A stretch of DNA of 64,000 bases from Sedimentibacter hydroxybenzoicus DSM 7310 (GCF_013403245.1 NZ_JACBNQ010000001.1:310001-374000), one strand, 5' to 3'; counted from the stretch's first letter, positions 8,892 to 17,552 are shown. Program-made: numbers and translations. The notes: generated from the sequence alone by a model not told the origin.

Positions 8892-9564
8892 AGAAGGGCA
8901 AGATGAATTATTTAGCTTATTAAATGATTACATAGATAAAACCCTTACAAAGATGATGCAAAGCGACTATGAAATAGAAAAGTGTAAAGAAATAAATAAA
9001 AAGGTTAATAAAGCTTTTGACGAATTGATAGATGCAATGCCTTATATAGGTGGAGGAGAAAATTTTTTAAGCGATAATATTGTAGAAGCAACAATTTATT
9101 TGGCTGTATATAAAGTGCTAAAAGAAGAGGGCATATCGGTTGAAAAAATAGGAAGAATTATTCATAAGGGATATATTGAAAATATTGAGTCAAATAATGA
9201 AGAAATTGATAGACTGAAGAATTGTGGAGAAATAATGTTTACGGACGAAAACAAGAAAGATTTAGAAGAAAGTGCTATAAGGTCTAAAGATAGAATGTAT
9301 AAAGATGATTTTATAGTGGAATTTGTTGAAGGAGATGAAAAAAGTTATGATTTTGGTCTAAACACATTTCAATGCCCTGTATATAATTTTTTTAAAGAAC
9401 AAGGTGCAGAGCAATTTACCAAGTATGTATGTGACATAGATTTTATACGAAGTAAATATCTAATGTCAGGATTAAAAAGGGACAGATGTCTATCCGAAGG
9501 AGATAATGTCTGCGAGTTTAGATGGAAGAGAAATAATCTTCCTAATAAAATAATTGAAATATAG
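8869..9564 (+). CDS. ATC-hydrolase-like protein (L-2-amino-thiazoline-4-carboxylate hydrolase family)
   Basis: A 231-residue soluble protein whose C-terminal half matches the family: YDFGLNTFQCPVYNFFKEQG, then FTKYVCDIDFIRSKYLMSGLKRDRCLSEGDNVCEFRW, with conserved Cys and the D-F-G and F-R-W strand ends. Family members hydrolyse a thiazoline amino acid to cysteine derivatives, but many close relatives sit in natural-product clusters with no assigned reaction. Its start overlaps the upstream MFS by 23 bases. A second ATG lies at 8878. A thiazoline- or Cys-derived substrate in this cluster is speculation. Confidence 0.75.
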   Translation: MIKMNYYREGQDELFSLLNDYIDKTLTKMMQSDYEIEKCKEINKKVNKAFDELIDAMPYIGGGENFLSDNIVEATIYLAVYKVLKEEGISVEKIGRIIHKGYIENIESNNEEIDRLKNCGEIMFTDENKKDLEESAIRSKDRMYKDDFIVEFVEGDEKSYDFGLNTFQCPVYNFFKEQGAEQFTKYVCDIDFIRSKYLMSGLKRDRCLSEGDNVCEFRWKRNNLPNKIIEI

Positions 9565-9719
9565 TATCGAAGGATATATTAAATTTTTAAGGGGAGTGTG
9601 AAATAAACTCTGTAAAATAACTTTCTATGATAATTTCTAAGCACATATACCAATAAAAGCAAACAATAAATAAGCATATATGCTTAGAAACAGTATAATT
9701 TATGATTTATTGTATGTCA

Positions 9720-9752
9720 ACTACCACACTTCTAGAAGGGTGGTAGTTTTTT
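9720..9752 (+). terminator. Rho-independent terminator
   Basis: AACTACCAC pairs with GTGGTAGTT and is followed by six T. It closes the forward transcript from the biosynthetic region. A nearby palindrome TAAGCATATATGCTTA lies around 9671-9687. GTGTGAAATAAACTCTGTAA at about 9596 could be an end repeat of the IS256 element, but no second end was found to compare. Confidence 0.65.
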
Positions 9753-9760
9753 GGACCGGA

Positions 9761-10025
9761 CTATTTCAGACGTCCTTCAAACATAATTGAAAGTTCCCCA
9801 TAGATCTTACCCCAATTTCTTAAAGGCATTGTCCATTTTTTAGTAGCTTCAAAAGTGGATAAATACAAAGCCTTGAGTAGAGCTATATCATTTGGAAATA
9901 CACTTCTCTGTCGATTTAATCTACGGTAGGTACTGTTTAAACTTTCTATGGCATTTGTTGTGTAAATAACCTTTCTAACTTTGGTTGAAAACTTAAAAAT
10001 TGGACTAATCACATCCCAATTATCA
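9761..10025 (-). pseudogene. IS256-family (mutator type) transposase, C-terminal fragment
   Basis: About 90 residues of an IS256 transposase remain. KVIYTTNAIESLNSTYRR and KKWTMPLRNWGKIYGEL are the hallmark C-terminal motifs of the family; a full enzyme has about 400 residues. The catalytic DDE core is missing. The fragment is cut where a copy of the TPR gene begins on the other strand (near 10017), so the coding sense changes abruptly at the join. The few residues beyond the join belong to antisense TPR DNA. Confidence 0.85.
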
Positions 10026-10751
10026 TTAAATAATGCCAAAAAATCTCTATCCATATATGAAGAAATAAAGGATTTTATTAATATTGCGAGAGTACAAAAT
10101 AATATTGGAAATATATATAGTGATTTTATTAGATATAAAAACGATAAAAAAGAGAGAGAGAAAAATTATAGTATAAGTGAGGAATATTTGCACAAATCAT
10201 TGGAGTTCTATAATATAGAAAAATATCCCTATGAATTTGCGAGATCATATCAGAATCTTGGTAGTTTGAATTTGCTTATGATGTGTAATGATGATGATAA
10301 AGATAAGATATATTCATATTATATTAAAGCTGAAAAAAATTATGAGATGTGTAAGAAAGTTTTTGTTAAAGATAAATATGAAAATGAATATATAAATTTA
10401 TATTATAATTTAATGACATTATATTTTCAGGAATTGAAAAGAATTGGTGATATGACTTTGCTATCTAAAATTATGGATAATAGTAAATTTATACTTGATA
10501 TTTGCACTATTGAAAACCGACCTAAGATATATGTAGATACAAATAACATTATGGCAGATGCATATAAATTTGCAATCGAAACTTGTGAAATTACTAACGA
10601 AAGTGAAAAGATTGATTTTATTGAAGAGACAATTGCAAAGTACGAAATTGTATTAGGGTTTAGAGAGTTTATCATAAGTGATAAGTTAAATATGATTATT
10701 AACTGTAAATGTCAATCAAAAGGTTTACCACTTTTAATAAAATTAAGTTAG
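10017..10751 (+). pseudogene. Truncated second copy of the membrane TPR gene
   Basis: Bases 10017-10703 match 14782-15468 inside the intact TPR gene at constant offset (4765) with only scattered differences. The copy lacks the N-terminal membrane span and first helices, and its last 16 codons (CKCQSKG... to the stop) are foreign. A continuous frame runs through it from inside the IS256 fragment (ATG or GTG near 9981), but that start is antisense transposase DNA and has no ribosome site, so I call it a broken gene. Residues match the middle of the TPR protein, from QLSLNNA to DKLNMIIN. Confidence 0.85.
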
Positions 10752-10765
10752 TTCGATGACATATC

Positions 10766-10816
10766 GCTCTGTGAATCTTCAGGAGGGCGTAGCCCTCCTG
10801 AAGATTCACAGAGCGG
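10766..10816. repeat. Perfect 24-bp inverted repeat with 3-base loop
   Basis: The arm at 10766-10789 is the exact reverse complement of 10793-10816, with GTA between. It lies between the truncated TPR copy and the 3' end of istB. It may be part of the IS21 end, or a strong bidirectional terminator or attenuator protecting the element from outside transcription. No T-run follows on either strand. Confidence 0.8.
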
Positions 10817-10827
10817 TGGCCGCAAAA

Positions 10828-11571
10828 TTACCCCTTGCCAGAATGTTCAGCTCGGTAAGAATTTTCAGAATTCATGTTAAGGACATGAGACCTGAAAGTT
10901 AAGCGGTCAATTAATGCAGTTACCATGGTTTGGTTCTCAAACATTGATAGCCAATCCGAGAACTTCAAATTTGTTGAAGTGATAACACTTTGTCTTTCGG
11001 CTCTGTCAGCAATGACCTTGAACAATAATTCTGATTGGTGCCGATTGAATGTTAAGTAACTCAATTCATCAATAATCAGTAATTCAGCTTTTGAAAGCTG
11101 TTTTTCTAAACGAATTAGTTTTTTGTATTCCTGAGCTTCAATAAGTTCATTGGCTAAATTAGCAGCAGTGTAGAATTTAACATTAAATCCCTGCAAGCAG
11201 GCTTTTATGCCGAGGGCAATGGAAAGATGTGTTTTTCCGGTACCCGGATTACCAACCATCACAATGTTTTGGCGTTTCTTAATGAAATCGCAGCTAGCCA
11301 GTTCTTTGACAAATGGTTCTGATATATGCTCAAATCGGCTTGTATCAAGTTCATCTATGGCTTTTATGTAAGGGAAACCGGCAACCTTGATCTTTCTTTG
11401 CTGACTTTTTTCTGTGCGGGAATCATATTCAGTCTTTAAAATACTTAGTAAAAAGTCTTCATAACCCTGATTTTTATCAAGCTGTCGTATTACATCTTTG
11501 TATTGATTGAAAGTTGGTATTTTTAAGCGTTTAGAGTACATTTCTATGGATTGTTCCAAATTATTAGTCAT
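10828..11571 (-). CDS. istB: IS21-family helper ATPase IstB
   Basis: A 247-residue AAA+ protein. The Walker A motif is GNPGTGKTH and the Walker B LLIIDELSY; a sensor-type STNLKFSDW follows. This is the normal length for IstB. It acts with the IstA transposase by binding DNA as an ATP-dependent oligomer and helping target selection. Its start directly abuts the istA stop, as in other IS21 elements. The gene itself looks intact although its partner is truncated. Confidence 0.95.
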   Translation of the reverse strand: MTNNLEQSIEMYSKRLKIPTFNQYKDVIRQLDKNQGYEDFLLSILKTEYDSRTEKSQQRKIKVAGFPYIKAIDELDTSRFEHISEPFVKELASCDFIKKRQNIVMVGNPGTGKTHLSIALGIKACLQGFNVKFYTAANLANELIEAQEYKKLIRLEKQLSKAELLIIDELSYLTFNRHQSELLFKVIADRAERQSVITSTNLKFSDWLSMFENQTMVTALIDRLTFRSHVLNMNSENSYRAEHSGKG

Positions 11572-12780
11572 TACTTAACCATCCCAAACTTTCTATCATA
11601 TTTCGTTAAATCTGTTTCCAGAATTTCGATGTCTTGATTCAGGCAAATTACAGGTATTTCTACCGGCTCATTCAGGTAGGACATAACCATATCAACAGTT
11701 GGTATGATATGCGGTTGGATACTGCGTTTAATGGAAAGAATCTTATCTTCTCCATAATCAAGACACAGACGAAGCAATTTTACCATTTCCTTGTTGCCGC
11801 CCGGAAGGATTTTACCCCAATCGAGAAGCTCTTTAGTTATACTATCACGAACAGGTTTAGCATTAAAAACTGCACGGGATTTTCTCTCCAGTAAATCAAT
11901 GTAATGTTCCAAACGGTATTGAGTATTGCCACTGCCGTATGAACGTTGATATGTTGCAATAAGACTGCCTTCATAAAGAACACATAAGTCATCCGCATAA
12001 CCTTTTACCGTAACTTCTTTCCGAAGATATCTCGTAGGAACGGAGTAGTTGTTTTTATCATAACACACTGTTGAAAAATCATCTACTTTTGGATGAGCAG
12101 TTTTGCTTGTATCAAATCTGAATTTTGGTATAGCATTTAAATATTCTTTTTCAATGGCATAAAGTTCGGATACTGATTGATTCCTGCCTGCTACTTTATG
12201 GTTAGCCCGATAATTTAAACATGACTGCCATAATTGCTCATTCAAAGATTTTATATCAGCAACACGTGGAACAGGAACAAAAAAATTTCTTCTGGCATAA
12301 CCAACAAGATTTTCTACTAAGCCCTTCTCGTTACCTTTAGCAGGATTGCAAAAATCTAAACTAAAGGCGTAATGAGCACTGTAAGATAAATATTTGTCCT
12401 GTGGTTTAGCATAAAGTCCAAACCCTTCTTTTACAGCGACTTTTGCATTGTCGAAGATGGCTCTGCGGGGTACACCACCAAAGAAATCAAATGCTCTTTG
12501 TTGTGCTTCTAAGAAGGTCTCTTGGTTTTGGGTGCGGTAGGCTTGAACTATTATATCACAACTGTCGCATAGTCTTGCACAAAACAGATTCAATTTGGTC
12601 TTTTTACAGTCAAGATAGACGGTAGCTTCGCCCCAATCATATTGGACTGCTTCGCCAGGATCATATGTTAATGGAATATCACTTTGAGGCGGTACAGCAT
12701 GCTCAGCTCTAAGTCTGCGGACTGCATCTCTGATTGATGAATATGAACCTGTAAAATTTTGTTCGTTTACTAATCTGTTT
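11571..12780 (-). pseudogene. istA: IS21-family transposase IstA, N-terminally truncated
   Basis: The frame extends upstream of the TTG at 12593 through PGEAVQYDWGEA to NRLVNEQNFTGSYSSIRDAVRRL, then meets an in-frame TAA at about 12781. The catalytic core is present: D in QYDWGEA, D in RAIFDNAKVAV and E in KGLVENLVGYARR. The N-terminal helix-turn-helix region (about 100 residues) that binds the element ends is missing, and no left IS end is evident. Beyond the stop, about seven codons (KANGLIP) may still be transposase sequence. The element is therefore probably immobile unless complemented. Confidence 0.85.
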
Positions 12781-12808
12781 TAAGGAATAAGCCCGTTGGC
12801 TTTCATAT

Positions 12809-12985
12809 ATGAAACAATTTGAAATGTTTCAAATGAGAAGGATAAAAGCAGTAGCAGAGCAATTATATGAGAAGAAAGGTGGATTTAAAAGATGGGAATT
12901 AGTTAGAATTTCCGGAATACGAAAAGATTATGAAAATAAATTAAATGCATTTATTGATGAAATAGTAGTTGTATACAATTGTTAA
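12809..12985 (+). CDS. Small hypothetical protein, 58 residues
   Basis: An ATG at 12809 opens a 58-codon frame with normal clostridial codon use (MRRIKAVAEQLYEKKGGFKRWE in the middle, ending VVVYNC). It has no clear ribosome site; the IS21 join lies just upstream, so the true start may have been lost. Part of its antisense strand was considered as transposase and rejected. It could be a remnant of a longer gene. No family recognised. It is followed by a terminator-like hairpin at 13001-13027. Confidence 0.35.
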   Translation: MKQFEMFQMRRIKAVAEQLYEKKGGFKRWELVRISGIRKDYENKLNAFIDEIVVVYNC

Positions 12986-13000
12986 ATACTATAGATTTTT

Positions 13001-13027
13001 TACTGCAGTAAATAGGCAGTATTTTTT
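13001..13027 (+). terminator. Terminator-like hairpin
   Basis: TACTGC pairs with GCAGTA across a 9-base loop and is followed by six T. It ends the small frame at 12809-12985 and separates the IS region from the defence genes. Confidence 0.5.
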
Positions 13028-13176
13028 GTTAGCCTTTTATTGTAAATTATGGTAAAATATTATCATGGTTTGAAGTATCTTATTGCATTACAAATGGAGC
13101 TGAAAAAAGGCGATAAAAATATTTAATATTAATAAGATATTGGATAGTCCCAAGAAAGTCTGAGGAGATAAAAATT

Positions 13177-14106
13177 ATGGAAATGGAAACAAGAGATTTA
13201 TCATCAATTGAAATAAGAAGTCTGATGTTAGATACTTTAGCTTATGATGGAGATGATATTGATGCTGAGGGTAAGACTTTTAAATCATATGGATATCAAG
13301 GAACACAATCTGACTTATACCGACTAATGGAAGGATTGGCAATAAAAAGAGGTCTTTTAAAATTGGATATTCCATTACGTGGTTCAGCATGGAGTGGGGA
13401 TGGTATTATACTTTATCCACAAAGTACGACTAATTTTAGTTTCAGCGATATTCAAAATATATATGAACAGTTCCATTTACTGCTTAATCAAGGAATTATA
13501 GCACCCGGAGCAGTAGGAAATTATGGTCAGAATTTGCCTGATTTTCATGTTACTAAATATGGGCTTAGATGTTTAGAAGAGCATGAGATTTTGCCGTATG
13601 ATGTAGATGGTTATCTTAGAAGGATTAATAGTATACCTAGCATTTCTAAATGGGTTGAATTTTATATCAAAGAGGCATTACAGTGTTATAACGCTAATTG
13701 TATGGAAGCAGCAGTAATTATGTTGGGGCTGTCTAGTGAGAAAATATTAGATGAACAAATAGATGCGTTATTAAGGTATTTATATAGGAATTATACTGAT
13801 GAATTCTCTCTAATGCAGACCGAAGTGTCTAACATTAGATTTGCTTCTGCTAAATTTAATTGTTATAAGAAGTATTTTGACATGATAAAAAACAATATAT
13901 CGGATCAGACATTTAAAGATATGTTGCCATTGGTGGATAGAGTATCTTTTCAGGCGTATGCAAACTTTACTAGGATAACACGAAATGGATTGGCACATCC
14001 ATCGGATACAAAAATGGAACGTATTGAAGTTCTTATGATTTTTATTTCGTTTATAAAGTATTGCCAGACACAGTATGGATTTATAAATTATTACATCAAC
14101 AATTAA
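13177..14106 (+). CDS. HEPN-domain protein, probable ribonuclease effector
   Basis: A 309-residue soluble protein behind a GAGGAGA ribosome site. The C-terminal part is helical with the HEPN layout: ALQCYNANCMEAAVIMLGLSSEKIL (about 167-191) as the first helix pair, then the Rx4H motif R269-N-G-L-A-H274 in ITRNGLAHPSD. HEPN Rx4-6H proteins are metal-independent RNases common in toxin and abortive-infection systems. The N-terminal 140 residues look like a separate sensor or winged-helix-like region, unassigned. A membrane TPR gene follows 48 bases on, so the two may be a functional pair. Confidence 0.7.
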   Translation: MEMETRDLSSIEIRSLMLDTLAYDGDDIDAEGKTFKSYGYQGTQSDLYRLMEGLAIKRGLLKLDIPLRGSAWSGDGIILYPQSTTNFSFSDIQNIYEQFHLLLNQGIIAPGAVGNYGQNLPDFHVTKYGLRCLEEHEILPYDVDGYLRRINSIPSISKWVEFYIKEALQCYNANCMEAAVIMLGLSSEKILDEQIDALLRYLYRNYTDEFSLMQTEVSNIRFASAKFNCYKKYFDMIKNNISDQTFKDMLPLVDRVSFQAYANFTRITRNGLAHPSDTKMERIEVLMIFISFIKYCQTQYGFINYYINN

Positions 14107-14154
14107 ATTAAGATATAAATTTTAGATAATATTATAAAATATTTTGGGGGTAAT

Positions 14155-15621
14155 ATGCTACAAATAATAAAAGGTAACCCAGATAGAGTTATTGTAATAC
14201 TTTCAATAGTTATCCCGATTTTAATAGCGTTAATGCAAACTATGTATAGGTCATTAAAAATTAGAGAAAAAATAAATAATAACATACGTCAGGGTATTCT
14301 TTATAGATCGAATAATAAGATCGAGGAAGCAAGAAAAGAATTTAATAAAGTTTTTGAATACGAGAATAAGAAAATATTTAAGGGATTAGTAATTAATGCA
14401 AAGATTAATTTTTATGAAACATATAACCATGATATGATAAATAGAGAGAAAAGTTTAGAATATGCAAGGGTTCACGAAGAAGAGCTGATAAAAAAATTAC
14501 CAAATTACCAAGCCAGAAAAAGTTTGCTTTTTTCTAAATATAAATATCAATATGCAATTCTATGTAGTAATTTAGGATTTGTTTATAACGAATTGGCATT
14601 AATTCGAGATGCTAAGAGCAATTATGGGAGTTCTAAAAAGTATTCATTGCAAGCAATTGATACATATAAAAAAATTAATAGAGTAAATAGCTACTATTTT
14701 AGTACATATGGTACAGTCTATAGTAATTTATCTATAACATATAGAGGGTTAGCTAATATGAATAAGAATAGTATGACTTTGCAATTATCATTAAATAACG
14801 CCGAAAAATCTCTATCTATATATGAAGAAATGAAGGATTTTATTAATATTGCGAGAGTACAAAATAATATTGGAAACATATATAGTGATTTTATTAGATA
14901 TAAAAACGATAAAAATGAGAGAGAAAAAAATTATAGTAATAGTGAGAAATATTTGCATAAATCATTGGAGTTCTATAATATAGAGAAATATCCCTATGAA
15001 TTTGCAAGATCATATCAGAATCTTGGTAGTTTGAATTTACTTATGATGTGTAATGATGATGACAAAGATAAGATATATTCATATTATATTAAATCTGAAA
15101 AAAATTATGAGATGTGTAAAAAAGTTTTCGTTAAGGATAAATATGAAAATGAATATATAAATTTATATTATAATTTAATGTCATTATATTTTAATGCATT
15201 GAAAAGAATTGGTGATATGAATTTGCTATCTAAAATTATGGATACTGGTAAATTTATACTTGATATTTGTACTATTGAAAACAGACCTAAGATATATGTA
15301 GATACAAATAACATTATAGCGGATGCTTATAAATTTACAATTGAAACTTGTGAATTTACCAACGAAAGTGAAAAGATTGATTTTATAGAAGAGACAATTG
15401 CTAAATACGAAATTGTATTAGGGTTTAGAGAGTTTAGCATAAGTGATAAGGCAAATTTGATTATTAACATTACAAGATTAAATATGACATTATTAGATAT
15501 GACAGGCTTAATTATATATGAAGAAAAGTGTAATTATTATTGTAAAGAACTAAATGAAATACTAAAAGTACACCCTGAAGTTTTGAATGATATAGAAGAC
15601 TTTATGCAGAATGGTTACTAA
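14155..15621 (+). CDS. Membrane-anchored TPR-repeat protein
   Basis: A 488-residue protein with a GGGGGT ribosome site. One membrane span lies near the N terminus (VIVILSIVIPILIALMQTMY, about 10-29), so the rest probably faces the cytoplasm. The body is helical with repeated tetratricopeptide-type units: LQLSLNNAEKSLSIYEEMKD, IARVQNNIGNIYSDF, YLHKSLEFYN, FARSYQNLGSLNLL. TPRs bind protein partners. Next to a HEPN gene and a cyclase defence operon it may sense infection or anchor a complex; this is inference. A 687-bp internal part is duplicated at 10017-10703. Confidence 0.8.
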   Translation: MLQIIKGNPDRVIVILSIVIPILIALMQTMYRSLKIREKINNNIRQGILYRSNNKIEEARKEFNKVFEYENKKIFKGLVINAKINFYETYNHDMINREKSLEYARVHEEELIKKLPNYQARKSLLFSKYKYQYAILCSNLGFVYNELALIRDAKSNYGSSKKYSLQAIDTYKKINRVNSYYFSTYGTVYSNLSITYRGLANMNKNSMTLQLSLNNAEKSLSIYEEMKDFINIARVQNNIGNIYSDFIRYKNDKNEREKNYSNSEKYLHKSLEFYNIEKYPYEFARSYQNLGSLNLLMMCNDDDKDKIYSYYIKSEKNYEMCKKVFVKDKYENEYINLYYNLMSLYFNALKRIGDMNLLSKIMDTGKFILDICTIENRPKIYVDTNNIIADAYKFTIETCEFTNESEKIDFIEETIAKYEIVLGFREFSISDKANLIINITRLNMTLLDMTGLIIYEEKCNYYCKELNEILKVHPEVLNDIEDFMQNGY

Positions 15622-15624
15622 ACG

Positions 15625-15712
15625 CTAAGGGTAAACCCGATAAAGCCGTGGACGTAAAACATAGGAGGCTAAGGTGCTAAATGTGTTATGATAGTCTGGC
15701 TGCTGAAAATCA
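15625..15712 (+). ncRNA. c-di-GMP-I (GEMM-I) riboswitch-like RNA, apparently orphaned
   Basis: The stretch shows the GEMM-I order of conserved blocks: ACGC, AAGGGTAAACC, GGACGTAAAAC, GGCTAAGG and TATGATAGTCTGGCTGCTG, matching the consensus pieces AGGGCAAACC, GGGACGCAAAGC, GUCUAAGG and AGGAUAGCCGGGUUGCCG. The P2 stem is weak (CCCG against CGUGG), so it may be degenerate. It sits 4 bases after the TPR gene stop. No intact gene follows closely: the next frames are a 24-codon peptide at 15852 and unrecognised leftovers. Whether it still controls anything, such as readthrough to the cyclase operon, is unknown. Confidence 0.65.
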
Positions 15713-16364
15713 GATGAAGTTGCCATCCATAATCAGAGAACATACTTTTTATAATGAATAAATTATAAATTTATCGTGTGTCACTCATCTGTATCGTTTT
15801 CGTTTTTTATATTGATTTAAATTCAATAATAGTACATGAAAGAGGGAAAAAATGGACGTGTTTGATTGCAAGCAATACCGAATTCACAAATATTACAAAG
15901 TCTATTTAAGTGTTACTAATTATTGATTGCACACAAATAAAAGCTTTAGATTTACAAGCACGTCAGTATAAATATGTTGATGCGTTATATAATTCTGTAA
16001 TCCTTAATATAAAAGATGTTGTTTTTATCATAGACACAAACTATGGTTACAAGAAGTCTCCGCAGATTTTTCTAAATAAAAGCAATTACAAAAATAGAAT
16101 TACCTTTTGTAAGTAACTAGAATAAGAAAGAAATATCAAGATACGATAAAGGACAATATTTCTAAGGATATGCAATATAGCAGGATTATATTTTAATATG
16201 GAAATAAAGTACAATATGAACAATATAAAAATTGAGAAATAACATATAAAATTGTCTGCTTATGAAATTAGGTAGTCTTTTTTTATTCATAACATAATTA
16301 TGTTATATATATTAATTTTTTGGATTAATATTCTACTGATCATATAAAATTTAAAATAGTTATA
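15713..16364. other. Long gap with decayed coding traces
   Basis: The 650 bases hold no gene I can support. A 24-codon frame (MDVFDCKQYRIHKYY..., start 15852, GAGGG ribosome site ahead) ends at 15926. An overlapping 68-codon frame at 15910-16116 has no ribosome site. Together they could be a frameshifted small gene once controlled by the riboswitch. The remainder is AT-rich without clear hairpins plus T-runs. Confidence 0.4.
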
Positions 16365-16393
16365 TTGACAACAGAACATATTTTCTATACAAT
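16365..16393 (+). promoter_or_regulatory. Promoter of the cyclase defence operon
   Basis: Perfect TTGACA at 16365-16370, 17-base spacer, TACAAT at 16388-16393. It predicts a 5' leader of about 150 bases before the cyclase start at 16554. No operator repeat was seen, suggesting constitutive expression. Confidence 0.7.
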
Positions 16394-16553
16394 ATATAGT
16401 AAGTAAGATTAGTAATTATAAAATAAACAACAATATATAGTGTGAATGCAATTTGTAGAAAATTATGAGTACACTTGGATGTATGCTTATTTTGTGAATA
16501 TTAATAATTAACTTATGAAAAAACATACATTAATGAATAAGAGGGAGAAGTAT

Positions 16554-17552
16554 ATGAAAAGAACAGAATTAAACAAAATAAGAAAAAGTCTATCAGCCGA
16601 TAATTTAGGACAAATTGTTTTTTCAAATTTTTTAAATAATTATGATCGACAAATAGTTATTAATAAAATGATGAATGAAGCAGTAGGAGATACTGAGCTT
16701 CGACATGCTTTGGAAAATACTTTTGAATTTAATACAGCTGATTATAGTAATGGAATTGGTGGGTGTCCAGAATATGATAATTTGGAGTATGACGATATTG
16801 CAGAAGGTTATAATACAACTCTTGTTATTGATCTGGTTAATTTTACAGCAAGATCATTACACTCTAAAAATGATATTGATAAACTAAAAGAATTGGCAAT
16901 TCTAAAGAAGAAATTTATAAACAGTTGTGCGGTTGCAGTGGGAATGTTTAACGGTCATATTCATGATATAACAGGTGATGGAATAATGGCATTTTTTAAT
17001 GTTGGAGAAAGGCATGAACAAATAAATGAAGCTATGCTTGCAGCTATATTTATGATTTATGCCGTTAAAGAAATACTAAATCCTTCATTAAAAGATGAAA
17101 ACCCAAGCCATAGGGATATACAAGTAAGAGTTGGTGTTGATACTGGTAGTGTAATCTGGACGAAAATGGGTAGTATTAAACACTTGAATTCGTGTGAAGT
17201 GAAAGCTGTAGGTTTTAGTGTTGATAGTGCGGCAAAATTATCTTCAGGGAATTCATGGGAATTAAAAATCGGAGAAGACCTTTATAACCAAGGTAAAGAA
17301 AAATTTAAAGAATTAACATCAAAATATGATGATTATAAAAGGACAATTGATGGACTTGAAATTATATATAAGAGATATTATTTTGATTGGGAGAAATATG
17401 TTAGATCTCATGACAATAATATAGGAGAGGTTATAAAAAGCAGGCTACCTCTATTAGGATATGGAGAGACAGTCTTTTCTCAGGCTGCTATGACTTTAAA
17501 AAGTATTGATAAACTGTCAAAACCTAATAATCATGAGAAAATATTTGGTTAA
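16554..17552 (+). CDS. Class III nucleotide cyclase, Pycsar PycC-like
   Basis: The ATG at 16554 follows GAGGGAGAAG; an in-frame ATG at 16515 lacks a site. The 332-residue protein holds one adenylate/guanylate cyclase domain (about 87-235). Metal-binding aspartates are D93 in VIDLVNFT and D142 in ITGDGIMAFF; VRVGVDTGSV follows. No membrane span or sensor domain is present, as in phage-defence uridylate/cytidylate cyclases of Pycsar. Which nucleotide is used cannot be read reliably. A long unassigned N-terminal helical region precedes the domain. The protein ends in EKIFG, a terminal glycine, suggestive given the conjugation genes that follow 14 bases on. Confidence 0.85.
   Translation: MKRTELNKIRKSLSADNLGQIVFSNFLNNYDRQIVINKMMNEAVGDTELRHALENTFEFNTADYSNGIGGCPEYDNLEYDDIAEGYNTTLVIDLVNFTARSLHSKNDIDKLKELAILKKKFINSCAVAVGMFNGHIHDITGDGIMAFFNVGERHEQINEAMLAAIFMIYAVKEILNPSLKDENPSHRDIQVRVGVDTGSVIWTKMGSIKHLNSCEVKAVGFSVDSAAKLSSGNSWELKIGEDLYNQGKEKFKELTSKYDDYKRTIDGLEIIYKRYYFDWEKYVRSHDNNIGEVIKSRLPLLGYGETVFSQAAMTLKSIDKLSKPNNHEKIFG

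Noticed and set aside
9981-10751. Continuous 256-codon frame taken as a full TPR gene
   Set aside because: Its first codons lie in antisense IS256 DNA and have no ribosome site; the part from 10017 on is only an internal copy of the gene at 14155.
12785-12900. Further IstA sequence on the reverse strand upstream of the TAA
   Set aside because: Apart from a few codons (KANGLIP) it reads as low-complexity Leu/Ser codons, while the forward strand gives a normal small frame.
15910-16116. 68-codon frame as an independent gene
   Set aside because: No ribosome site, overlaps a shorter frame, no recognisable motif; kept only as a decayed trace.
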